NCBI GenBank assembly: GCA_964385635.1
Contig: CAYLPU010000044.1
Coordinates: 1-40,735, forward strand
Direction: 5' to 3'
DNA: 40,735 bases
Source of the DNA: CAYLPU01 sp964385635
GTDB lineage: Bacteria > Chloroflexota > Anaerolineae > B4-G1
Below the pieces are notes generated by a model, which was given only the letters and a program-made list of their open reading frames with translations, was not told the DNA's origin and searched no databases. Below are positions 30,901 to 39,328 of this stretch, in pieces. The translations under genes and the position numbers were made by a program. Numbering within the stretch: the first letter of the stretch is position 1; each line of letters begins with the position of its first letter.

Positions 30901-33900
30901 GTGGCCAGACAAGCGAAGGCACAAAACAACCGCAGCGTCGTCGTCGGACGTGACGTGATCAACAGCATCATCGTCACCGGCGACCATAACCGGGTTTTCG
31001 TCGGCGACTATGAGCGCCTGCGCGACGCCTACATTGAGCCGTGGTCAGTGTTCGAGCGGGTGGGCTTGGAGCACTTCACAGGCCGCGAGTGGCTGCTGGC
31101 TGAGGTGGATGCCTTCCTGCGCGATCACGACCGGGGCTACTTTGTCCTGGAAGCCGCAGCCGGGCTGGGCAAAACTACCTTCCTGGCCTGGTTGGTGCGG
31201 GAGCGCGGCTACATCCATCACTTCATCGAACTCGCGCCGGGGCTGGACGGCGTGGGGCGCGGGCTGAAGAACCTGGCCGCCCAGATCGTGTTGGCCTACC
31301 ACCTGAGCGCCTGGGAGGCTGAAGGCGTGCTGCCCGGCGCGGCAACTCGCCCCGATTTCCTGCTTAACCTGCTCAAGCAGGCTGCCGGGCAACGCCAGGA
31401 GGGTGAAAAGATTGTGCTGGTGGTGGATGCGCTGGACGAGGCTGGCACCCCCTGCAGCCAGAATGTGCTAGGCTTGCCGCAGGTTTTGCCGGAAGGCGTC
31501 TTCGTCATCGTCTCGCAACGGCCGGTGCCGGTGACCCTGCACATGGACGCGGCCACGACGCCCCGCTCTGTGTTCCGCTTGGCCGCGGGCAGTGACGAGA
31601 ACCAGGCCGATATGCGCCGTTTCTTGGAACGGGCAGCGGCCTGGCCGGGCGTGGCACGCGGCCTGCAGGAAAGCGGCTATGCGCCGGAGCGATTCGTCGC
31701 CGCCCTGCTGGAAAAGTGCCGGGGGCTATGGATTTACCTGCATTACGTGGTGCACGAGATCAAGCGGGGGGAGCGCTCGCCGCTGGACCTGGACACCCTG
31801 CCGGACGGGATGACACAGTACTATGTCCGCTACTGGCAACGCTGGCGTGATAAGGACGAAGACGAGTGGTACAAGACATACCTGCCCTTGCTGTCCACTC
31901 TGGCGGCGGCGCAAGAAGCCGTCGCCATCGAACAGTTGGCCAGATGGAGCGGGGTGAATCTGCCGCTGCAAAGGCTGGGCCGGTTGCTCAACGAGCAGTG
32001 GCGGCCCTTCCTGGCCGTCGCGAGGCAAGATGGGAAAGAGCACTATCGTCTCTATCATGCCACACTGCGCGAGTTCTTCGACGGCTGGTCGGAGCGGAGC
32101 AGGCTTACCACGACCGAAGCGGCTTTGGTGGACGAGTTGGCAGCGGCTACTCGCCAGGCCCACACCCGCATCGCCGACCGCTACCTGGGCGCCTGGGGCG
32201 GGTTGGAGGCGAGCCTGCCGGGGCTGCAAGACCCGGCGAAGCGGGACCTGGACGGCGGCTACGGCCTGCGCCACCTGGCAGCACATCTTTATGCGCTGCG
32301 AGACGTCGAGCCGTACCGCCAGTATCTGTATGAACTGGTTGAAAGTCAATCCTGGACTGCTGCCAAGTACGTGGATACCCCCTGGGCAGGTTCGCTCGTC
32401 CAGGATCTGCACCTTGCCTCTGCCGCAGCCGCCGGGGGGAACATTGAGGATTGGGCGCGCGCGATGGGACACCAATTGCGTCGGGCCCTCATCGAGCAAC
32501 TGATGTCTCGCGTGTCCAAGAGGACAATCCTGTTCCTGGCCAGGCTGGGTGAGGTAGAGCGAGCGCTGGACTATGCCAGGCGTCGCTGGGACAGCTTCAA
32601 GCTGCTGCGTGAGATTGCACGGGATATCGCCTCGACCCCGCCGGCTAAGGCTGTTGATGTTCTGGCTGAACTGGCTCACCTGTATGACAATCGCAGCGCA
32701 TCGGAGAAGTGCATTGCCCGGCTTGCTGCCGCCCAGGAGATCCTACGGCTGGCATCCTCACACCGGCGTATGGCGCTCGACTTGATAGGAGAAGCCAGAC
32801 GCCTGGAACACGCGATTCCAGAACCGGACCTGGCCAAGTATCGCGTGGTGTGGGATCTGCCCGCCCTCGCCTTGAGTGGCAAGTTGAGCGCAGCACTGGC
32901 GGCATCTAACAGCCTCCCTCCGCTCCAGCAAGCCCAGGCGTTGCGCCAAATCTCTCTGGCGTTACCACAGGATCATGCGTCCAAGCGGAACTTGCTCGAA
33001 CAGGCTCTCTCTGCGCTGAAAGCGCTTGAGCAGACTCCAGAGGTTGCCAGTGAGAAGATGAAGGCCCTTGTCGCGCTCCTCCCGCTCGTCGGCGCGGGCG
33101 AGCGAAAGGGGTTGTTGAACTCGTTGGAATCGGCAGGTGATTACCTGCGCTCCGTCGAGGCACCGGCTGAATACGCTGCGATCCCACATTGGGCTGTTGG
33201 GCGTGTCGCGCAGATTGACCTCGACTGGGCCAGGCGCATGCTGCTGGAACCCAAGTGGGGCAGCACACCGGATGTCCTCTACGGAGTGGTGCAGGAAATC
33301 GCGCGAGTCGACTACGAGGAGGCTCTGCAGATCGTCAGAGATCGGCTCTCAAATCACATGCTGGCTCCGCAACTGCTGGTCCACATCATCGGGATCATTG
33401 CCACCGAGGACACGGAGAGGGCCGAGGCTGTGATTGAAGAGCACGCGGAGCGACTGCGCGACGACAAAGGCGATGCACATATCGCCGTAGCCGAGGCATA
33501 CCTGGCCAATGGGGATACCCAGAAGGCTCGGGAGATCCTTGATCAATACACTGTCGTCTCCGATGGTGAGGGCTTCGCACATGCAAGAGCGGATTTACAG
33601 TTGGCCATCCTGAAGCGCTCTCGTGACTTCCTATCTGTGGAAGCTGCTCTTGATCGTTTGATGCAGTTCCCGGTCTGTCCGCGCTGCCGCAAGAGTCGAG
33701 GAAAGGAGGCGGAGGTCGTATTGGCCCGCATGGCGGCCCGCCAGAACAACCTCGACATCCTGAAACAGTACCGTTTTGGCCGGGACGCGCAACTGGCAGC
33801 AGCAGTTGACCTGGCCGATTGTGCAGGCCCACAAGTAGCCAGAGAGTATCTGCAAAGCCAGCACATTGACTCATTCACAGAAGGCGCTGAAGGGGTCTAT

Positions 33901-34947
33901 GCTCATATCGCTGCTGTGGAAGCGCAGCAGGATATGGCGAAGCTGGAAGCACTTCTCGAAGAACACTTCAATGGCAACGGGCAGCCGCACGATTGCTGTC
34001 CCTACATGCGCGAGTGGCCCTATGCGCTGCGTAGACTGGTGGAGACCGGAAGAATCGAGTCTCCGCAGGCCAAGTCGCTGATCGAACAGCTCTACCCCCT
34101 GCTCGTGGATTGGAAATGCACACGTGAGGGTCAACCACCTGAGCAGGAATTCTGGAAAGCCCGATGTGATTGCTACGACTATAGCGAAGGCATCCTTGCT
34201 CAACTGATCGGCGTAATGGCTATGGTGAATCCAGGACGGTCAGAGGAAATGGTGAGCGCACTGCCCGCGCAGCCGATCCGAGTCTATGCTCTGAAGCAGG
34301 TTCTATACCATACCCAACCCCACGAAGCCCTGGTTCACAGGATCATCGCGGCTTGTCAGGAGTGTATCGCGGATTCCTGGCAGCGAGCTGGCTCCTACTA
34401 CCTCCTGGCAGTCTCGCTGCCGGTTGGAATGTCGGACACGATCAAGCATTTGATCGAGTTGGCTGAGCCACTGTTGAGCGAGTCACCCACGGAGTATTAC
34501 ACCAACAAGTTTGGGATGCCGATTCGAGTTGGACCGAGCTCAACAGAACTCTCGATACGCAAAGCGCAGGCTTTGATGAAACTGGTTGGAAATGTCGGCC
34601 AGTTTGCGCACGTGGTGGAGAGCCTGCGAGTCATTGAGAATCTCGTGCAACTGGACGACAAACTGCGAGTCCTTGGTGTGCTTGAACAACAGGCGCGCGA
34701 GTGGCCCGACGAAGACAGATTGGCTCTCTTGCGGCGCGTCCGGGAAATAGCCACCACCGGGAAACTGCTCGACGTTCAGGTACTGATTGCTGCCTCGGTT
34801 CTCATCGTGCACTCGCTGGGGGGAGAGAAGGCATTCTGGCGCCTGCAGCACTGCGTTGAACAGGCCTATCAGGGGCTGCCGCAAGTTAGCCGCCCCCACG
34901 ACTTCCCAGCCGCGAGTGGGCCTCCCGCGATTCGCGTGAAGAGGTGA
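30901..34947 (+). CDS. STAND/NACHT-like NTPase, putative sensor partner of the caspase
   Basis: This protein of about 1348 residues starts at GTG 30901. The first 40 residues carry SVVVGRDVINSIIVTGDHNR, echoing the Gly-Asp repeat of the caspase protein. An NTPase domain follows: FTGREWLLAEVDAFL, Walker A AAAGLGKTTF (Lys91), Walker B IVLVVDALDEAG (Asp176, Asp179, Glu180), a winged-helix-like region and YRLYHATLREFFDGW (near 390). From about residue 480 to the end the chain is helical-repeat-like (TPR/HEAT style, e.g. AEAVIEEHAERL, EAYLANGDTQKAREILDQY) with Cys-rich spots (CPRCRKS, CCPYMREW). STAND proteins oligomerise on sensing a ligand and then activate an effector. The DNA from about 32,340 onward looks less GC-rich than the NTPase part, suggesting a swapped sensor domain. 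Confidence 0.8.
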   Translation: MARQAKAQNNRSVVVGRDVINSIIVTGDHNRVFVGDYERLRDAYIEPWSVFERVGLEHFTGREWLLAEVDAFLRDHDRGYFVLEAAAGLGKTTFLAWLVRERGYIHHFIELAPGLDGVGRGLKNLAAQIVLAYHLSAWEAEGVLPGAATRPDFLLNLLKQAAGQRQEGEKIVLVVDALDEAGTPCSQNVLGLPQVLPEGVFVIVSQRPVPVTLHMDAATTPRSVFRLAAGSDENQADMRRFLERAAAWPGVARGLQESGYAPERFVAALLEKCRGLWIYLHYVVHEIKRGERSPLDLDTLPDGMTQYYVRYWQRWRDKDEDEWYKTYLPLLSTLAAAQEAVAIEQLARWSGVNLPLQRLGRLLNEQWRPFLAVARQDGKEHYRLYHATLREFFDGWSERSRLTTTEAALVDELAAATRQAHTRIADRYLGAWGGLEASLPGLQDPAKRDLDGGYGLRHLAAHLYALRDVEPYRQYLYELVESQSWTAAKYVDTPWAGSLVQDLHLASAAAAGGNIEDWARAMGHQLRRALIEQLMSRVSKRTILFLARLGEVERALDYARRRWDSFKLLREIARDIASTPPAKAVDVLAELAHLYDNRSASEKCIARLAAAQEILRLASSHRRMALDLIGEARRLEHAIPEPDLAKYRVVWDLPALALSGKLSAALAASNSLPPLQQAQALRQISLALPQDHASKRNLLEQALSALKALEQTPEVASEKMKALVALLPLVGAGERKGLLNSLESAGDYLRSVEAPAEYAAIPHWAVGRVAQIDLDWARRMLLEPKWGSTPDVLYGVVQEIARVDYEEALQIVRDRLSNHMLAPQLLVHIIGIIATEDTERAEAVIEEHAERLRDDKGDAHIAVAEAYLANGDTQKAREILDQYTVVSDGEGFAHARADLQLAILKRSRDFLSVEAALDRLMQFPVCPRCRKSRGKEAEVVLARMAARQNNLDILKQYRFGRDAQLAAAVDLADCAGPQVAREYLQSQHIDSFTEGAEGVYAHIAAVEAQQDMAKLEALLEEHFNGNGQPHDCCPYMREWPYALRRLVETGRIESPQAKSLIEQLYPLLVDWKCTREGQPPEQEFWKARCDCYDYSEGILAQLIGVMAMVNPGRSEEMVSALPAQPIRVYALKQVLYHTQPHEALVHRIIAACQECIADSWQRAGSYYLLAVSLPVGMSDTIKHLIELAEPLLSESPTEYYTNKFGMPIRVGPSSTELSIRKAQALMKLVGNVGQFAHVVESLRVIENLVQLDDKLRVLGVLEQQAREWPDEDRLALLRRVREIATTGKLLDVQVLIAASVLIVHSLGGEKAFWRLQHCVEQAYQGLPQVSRPHDFPAASGPPAIRVKR

Positions 34948-34949
34948 CT

Positions 34950-35267
34950 ATGGACCTCCCCACCATCACCGTCCACCAACAGGCCGGCACGCTGGGCGAA
35001 GGCGCCCAGATGATCGGCGTCCAACTCATCGTCCAGGGGCTGGATCAACTGCCCACCCGTTACGACGGCCGCGTCAAAGGCTTCCTCGAATACTACGTGG
35101 GCACGTTAGACCGCCCCGCCCCCTTCGGCGGGCGGCAGGCCGACCTGGCCGCGCTCGACGCCCGCCTGGGCGGGGAACGCGCTGTGCGCAAAACGGCGCA
35201 GGCCATTATGGTACGGCCAGGTGGTGGCCGTGAGGAGGAGATCGCTGAGGCCGCTGAAGGGTGCTGA
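34950..35267 (+). pseudogene. STAND NTPase N-terminal fragment
   Basis: ATG 34950 follows the STAND stop by two bases and has GAGG upstream. The frame reads MDLPTITVHQQAGTLGEGAQ, then RVKGFLEYYVGTLDRPAPFG and GRQADLAALDARLGGERA. The last block corresponds to the place where the P-loop domain of a STAND protein would begin (compare FTGREWLLAEVDAFL in the preceding gene). Then it turns into an unrelated tail and stops, with no Walker A. It looks like the stump of a second STAND gene after a deletion. A functional 105-residue protein is still possible. Confidence 0.6.
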
Positions 35268-35336
35268 GCGCGCTGAAAGGCGGCCTGTTCAGCGATTCTC
35301 AGGGTTTGAACAGACAAAACTTCACGGAGGAACAGC

Positions 35337-35393
35337 ATGAATGACATCGGTTACCTCAAAGACATTCTCGCACTTCTGGAATTGTGGCTTTGA
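35337..35393 (+). CDS. 18-codon ORF with strong ribosome binding site
   Basis: ATG 35337 is preceded by GGAGG with a 6-nt spacer and encodes MNDIGYLKDILALLELWL before TGA. It is an amphipathic, leucine-rich peptide. It stands in the 167-bp gap between the STAND fragment and the 1268-residue gene. It may be the remaining start of a deleted gene, a leader peptide or a small protein. Confidence 0.4.
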   Translation: MNDIGYLKDILALLELWL

Positions 35394-35434
35394 GATCAGA
35401 CTGAATCGACTGTCATGCTTGTCTGGTATGGACT

Positions 35435-38400
35435 ATGGACAACGTGCCCCAGTTAACCAGAACTAGCTTGAAAGGCTGGGAATCCTGGCTTGCCCCCCAG
35501 GTCCGCCAGGTCGAACTGGTGGGTGAAATCCCCATCACCGCCGACGAGTGCGCCCAACTGGGCAAGGTCATCGGCCTGCGCGTGCGAACCCTGGGCCACA
35601 GTCGGGCCTTGCATACCCTGCGACACGACTACCCATGCGCCTTGGCCGTCTACCTGGTGGCGCAGGGCATTTACGGCTACCAGGGTGGCGATTACTGGAG
35701 CGAGGTCGTCCAGGTCACCGGGCTAAAAAGCAGCTATACGTGGCAGGTAGGCCAGACCTTCGAGGAGATCCTGGAAGATCTGGACCTGCCTCTGTTCTAC
35801 GACATGCGCGCCGAGGCACACCGCTACGTCAGCCTCATCCTGGCCCACGGCGGCATCCCCAACTACTGCCTGCCCGATTTCTTCAACAACATGTTGCAGC
35901 CATCCGTCCTGCGCGTGCAGTACGCCGACATGTCGGCAGTGGAACTGATTGACGAGTGGCAGTGGCGATCCAGCGTTCAGTACTTTACCGACAAGCCGGT
36001 ACTCCGCTTCCTGGCCTACGGCGGTCAGGTAGCTGAGGACTTTGTAGAGCGTTGCCGGGAGATGGCCTGGGGATACCTGGACTCCGGGATTGTGCCCGAC
36101 GCCGAAGCGGTTGGGCTTCCAGAGCGGGTGGTGGCCGCTTACCGCGGATGGATCGCGGAGCAAAGCGCCGACCAGGTGCAGCGCGAATCGGCCGACCGGT
36201 GGCGTCTGCGTAAGCCGCAGATGTTGGTTGATCCGTGGGGAGAGGGCGTGATCCTCGATTTGCCTCCACAACAGGTGCCGGCCACTATGGTCCAGGCCGA
36301 CTTTGCCTGGCAGGTGACGGCTGGTGAGGAAGAGTATGCTATCTCTGTTCGCGTGCGCCGGACTGGCTTCGACCTGAAAACCAATGCCGAGTCGCTCTCC
36401 TTGAGCCAGCCGGCTGCGATGGTCCAGGTCTCCCTGCTGGCCGACGGCCAGGTCAAGCGCACCTGGCGCTACCAGGTGATGAGCGACGAGCGGCCTCTGC
36501 TCGCCTTTGACCCGGAACGTTTCACCCTGCTATCGTGGCAGCACTCCCTCCCGGCGCGCCGCCTGGGGTTGCTCTATCCTGCGTGGTCTGAACTGCAAGT
36601 CGAAGGGCCTGCCCTGCTTGCCCCGAGCGCAGCCGAGGGGAGCAAAGCCGAAGGGAAGGCCAACCTCCTGGAAGAGTTGCCACGCCTACCCTGGGGCTGG
36701 GCGGACTTTTGCGGGCAGATATGGGATCTTAGCCACGCCACCCGCCTCACTTTGCTGAGAGACGGGGAGACGGTTCTGACTGTGCCGCTGCGACCGGACG
36801 AGTCCGCTCAACGCCCTCACCTGGTAGGTGGGCAACTCCTCTTGCCGGAGGCGCCCACCGTCCACGCACCAGTCTACGTCGGCCCTCCGCCCTGTGTACG
36901 AATACCCCTTCGACGGAGTTTATCCCGAGCAAAGCCGAGGGACTCAGGGCAGGCCCTCACTGGCCGGAGAAACCCGGACGAGGAGTTGGCCCGCTGGCGG
37001 CTGACGGTACGCAACAAATGGCCTGCTGTCCCCGAACTGCGTACCACGATGACACTGGCTGACCTGCGCTCGCGTTTGACAATCGGCGAGCAGCACACTG
37101 ACCTGCCGTTGAGCCTGCGGTCCCTGTTGGGAGAAACGCCCTGTGGGAACTTTGTCGTGCGGTTGCGTGGTCCCCTCGGGCGCGATGCCGAGTTCACGTT
37201 GCGGATCGTGCCGCACCTCGTCATCTGCGGCCACGAGTCCCTCTACCTTCCCGATGCCCAAAGTGGCCCGCAGCCAGTGACGCTTCTGTTCGAAACCTCC
37301 CCAGGTGATTGTCTCGAATACCACGGGGAAGAAGGTGAATGCCGGGTGCAAACGGTAGAGCAGGGGCAGGATCACTGGGAACATGAAGTCGAGGTCATCC
37401 CCGATGTGACCGAGGTCGAGCTGACAGTCGTGCATCCCCTCGGCAATCTCGGGGCAGGCCCCTTGCCTTCCGGCGATCCCGTGCGCGTGCCGGTCCACGT
37501 CCCCATCCATCGTCTCCGCTGGGCGTTGGTGGGAGAGCAGATGGGATCAAGCCAAAGAGAGTGGACCGGGCGCATCATCAAGTGTCCGGTCGACGCATTG
37601 CTGCAGACCCAATCCCCCTTCCTGCTGATCAGGCTGCCCCTGCGCGAGGTGGATCAGGTTCACCTGGGGCTTGGGCTCCTGGACGTGGACAACACCGAAC
37701 TGCAGGTGACGGACCTGGCCCCGCCGACCCGAGACCAACGGCTCTGGCGCTTTGATCTGACGGCTTTCCTGGACACCATCCGGGCCAGCCGATCACCTAT
37801 TCTGCGCTTTGAGCTAACCATAAGAAACCTACCTGGACGAGACGATGCCCTGCGTCTTCCCGTTCTCAGCCTGACCCGGACGTTGTTGGTTGACAACGTC
37901 GAGTTGGAGCCTCGTCGTGTCGGTGATGGGGTGGTCTTTGAGCTTCGGTGGCACGAGCCGACGGTGCTGAGAAACCGCCACGTACGTTTGTGGCCTCTCT
38001 GGCGACCGTGGGACCCTGTCTTCGAGCAGCCCATCCCTGACGAGGCTGAGGGAACGTGGACCCTTGATTTCGGAGAGAAACCGGGTTTTTTCCGAAAAAC
38101 CCGGTTTCTACGTTCGGGAAAGTATCGCGTGGAGTTCGTTGTCGTGGATCCCTGGGTGGCCCCGATCGCCCCCCAATGGCCGCCGAAAGGCGCACCGGGC
38201 ACGGCTGACGTTGAGTTGATCTCACCTGACAGACAATCGCAGTATCTCGACGCCAGACTCCAGGATAAAGGGCAGAGCTTTGAGCTCTTCCTGGAACGGG
38301 CATTTGTTTACCATGATGCAGGTGATCCTCAAAAAGCCCAACTGGACTGGCAGTGGTGTTTCCAGCACTTGGATGAAGGGACAATACCCCAGATTCTCGC

Positions 38401-39241
38401 TCTGGCCGAGCTGGCAAAAACCGCTGGCGACCCGGCTACACAGAGGGCACTGCAACTGAAGATGTTCGCCGCCGGCCGGATAGAGCGCCTTCGACGCGCG
38501 CACAGCCAGGGTGAGGTCTCGCCGGAGCATTTTCGGCGCTATTTGGCCAACCTGCCCAGATCAGGCCTGTTGCCCAAGGCCACGTGCGAACTGTTGCTGA
38601 CGATTGAGAATGAAACGGTGCGTCTGCACGCGTTGCAGCAACTGATCCGTCGGGGAGACGTGCTGGGCGTGGACACTTTGTTGGAGTGGATTGGCGGTGC
38701 CACGCTCTCTGATGCCGACGCTATCGCGCTTCTGGCGCTGAATCCCAACTTCGCGGTGGAATGTCTGCAGGGACAAACCGAAATCCCGGTGGCGCGTCGC
38801 CTGCTGGATGGTTTGAGCCGGGCTGTGGAAGAAGTCGTGCGTGTGGGGGATTGGGTGCACTGTGACGTCGGGTGGGGGCGTATTGAGCGTATCGAGAATC
38901 CCCGTACCCATGCTGAAGCCAAGTGGATCGGGGGGAAACGAAGCCATTACCGACTCCACGTCACGTTGCGCCCCGACGTATCTGCCGAACCGATCACCAT
39001 TGACCTGGCGTCAGCCTCGGCACGTTTTCTGGAGCCTGGCCGGGTCTTCGCTTGCACGAAGTGCGAGAGGTTCTCAACGCAGCGTAAAGGTGACCTGCGA
39101 CTGCACTTTCAGGAGGCACACCCCGTTCGGAGCAAGAAGGAAGCCAAACGTGGTACGATCAAATATCGCTTTGAAGAGGAACGTATCTCGCTGCAATTGT
39201 TAGAGTTTACCTCGGAAGAACCGCTTGACCAACTAACCTGA
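35435..39241 (+). CDS. Large defence-island protein of unknown function with C-terminal C2H2 zinc finger
   Basis: This 1268-residue protein starts MDNVPQLTRTSLKGWESWLA. I do not recognise the family. The N-terminal third (about 1-260) is alpha-helical with many aromatic residues (AVYLVAQGIYGYQGGDYW, FYDMRAEAHRYVSLILAHGG). The middle (about 270-960) is rich in beta-strands with Ig-like spacing. The end has an SH3/Tudor-like stretch (RVGDWVHCDVGWGRIERIE) followed by a classical zinc finger C-x2-C-x13-H-x4-H (Cys1207, Cys1210, His1224, His1229) and a basic tail, suggesting nucleic-acid contact. Three repeat-derived blocks are translated in frame, at about residues 395-408, 489-507 and 880-892. 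Position before the SF2 helicase suggests that the two work together. The gene lacks a clear Shine-Dalgarno sequence. Confidence 0.7.
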   Translation: MDNVPQLTRTSLKGWESWLAPQVRQVELVGEIPITADECAQLGKVIGLRVRTLGHSRALHTLRHDYPCALAVYLVAQGIYGYQGGDYWSEVVQVTGLKSSYTWQVGQTFEEILEDLDLPLFYDMRAEAHRYVSLILAHGGIPNYCLPDFFNNMLQPSVLRVQYADMSAVELIDEWQWRSSVQYFTDKPVLRFLAYGGQVAEDFVERCREMAWGYLDSGIVPDAEAVGLPERVVAAYRGWIAEQSADQVQRESADRWRLRKPQMLVDPWGEGVILDLPPQQVPATMVQADFAWQVTAGEEEYAISVRVRRTGFDLKTNAESLSLSQPAAMVQVSLLADGQVKRTWRYQVMSDERPLLAFDPERFTLLSWQHSLPARRLGLLYPAWSELQVEGPALLAPSAAEGSKAEGKANLLEELPRLPWGWADFCGQIWDLSHATRLTLLRDGETVLTVPLRPDESAQRPHLVGGQLLLPEAPTVHAPVYVGPPPCVRIPLRRSLSRAKPRDSGQALTGRRNPDEELARWRLTVRNKWPAVPELRTTMTLADLRSRLTIGEQHTDLPLSLRSLLGETPCGNFVVRLRGPLGRDAEFTLRIVPHLVICGHESLYLPDAQSGPQPVTLLFETSPGDCLEYHGEEGECRVQTVEQGQDHWEHEVEVIPDVTEVELTVVHPLGNLGAGPLPSGDPVRVPVHVPIHRLRWALVGEQMGSSQREWTGRIIKCPVDALLQTQSPFLLIRLPLREVDQVHLGLGLLDVDNTELQVTDLAPPTRDQRLWRFDLTAFLDTIRASRSPILRFELTIRNLPGRDDALRLPVLSLTRTLLVDNVELEPRRVGDGVVFELRWHEPTVLRNRHVRLWPLWRPWDPVFEQPIPDEAEGTWTLDFGEKPGFFRKTRFLRSGKYRVEFVVVDPWVAPIAPQWPPKGAPGTADVELISPDRQSQYLDARLQDKGQSFELFLERAFVYHDAGDPQKAQLDWQWCFQHLDEGTIPQILALAELAKTAGDPATQRALQLKMFAAGRIERLRRAHSQGEVSPEHFRRYLANLPRSGLLPKATCELLLTIENETVRLHALQQLIRRGDVLGVDTLLEWIGGATLSDADAIALLALNPNFAVECLQGQTEIPVARRLLDGLSRAVEEVVRVGDWVHCDVGWGRIERIENPRTHAEAKWIGGKRSHYRLHVTLRPDVSAEPITIDLASASARFLEPGRVFACTKCERFSTQRKGDLRLHFQEAHPVRSKKEAKRGTIKYRFEEERISLQLLEFTSEEPLDQLT
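36617..36658. repeat. In-frame repeat (LAPSAAEGSKAEGK)
   Basis: The words CCCCGAGCGCAGCCGAGGGG and AGCAAAGCCGAAGGG resemble each other and recur in modified form at 36927-36940 (CCCGAGCAAAGCCGAGGG). They read through in the 1268-residue frame. Confidence 0.55.
36901..36957. repeat. In-frame repeat (RRSLSRAKPRDSGQA)
   Basis: CCCCTTCGACGGAGTTTATC, CCGAGCAAAGCCGAGGGACT and CAGGGCAGGCC form a block unlike its neighbourhood. It inserts a basic stretch into an otherwise acidic or neutral beta-rich region. Confidence 0.55.
38076..38109. repeat. Perfect 15-bp palindrome translated in frame
   Basis: AGAAACCGGGTTTTT, loop TCCG, AAAAACCCGGTTTCT. It encodes EKPGFFRKTRFL at about residue 880 of the 1268-residue protein. 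Perfect arms inside coding sequence are best explained by recent insertion of a mobile palindrome. Confidence 0.9.
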
Positions 39242-39247
39242 ATTTCT

Positions 39248-39304
39248 GTAGTGACGACTTCAGTCGTTCCATGGGGAATCCAGAGCGACTAAAGTCGCCA
39301 CTAC
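39248..39304. repeat. Palindromic repeat between the 1268-residue gene and the helicase
   Basis: GTAGTGACGACTTCAGTCG and CGACTAAAGTCGCCACTAC form long arms with a few mismatches around CCATGGGGAATCC. It fills most of the 87-bp gap. Confidence 0.75.
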
Positions 39305-39328
39305 CACATCCCGAAGGAAAGGAACGCT

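Noticed and set aside
29452..30987. 511-codon minus-strand ORF opposite the caspase gene
   Set aside because: It is an artefact of GC-rich codon bias. The plus strand encodes a protein with an intact His/Cys dyad, a ribosome site and family motifs.
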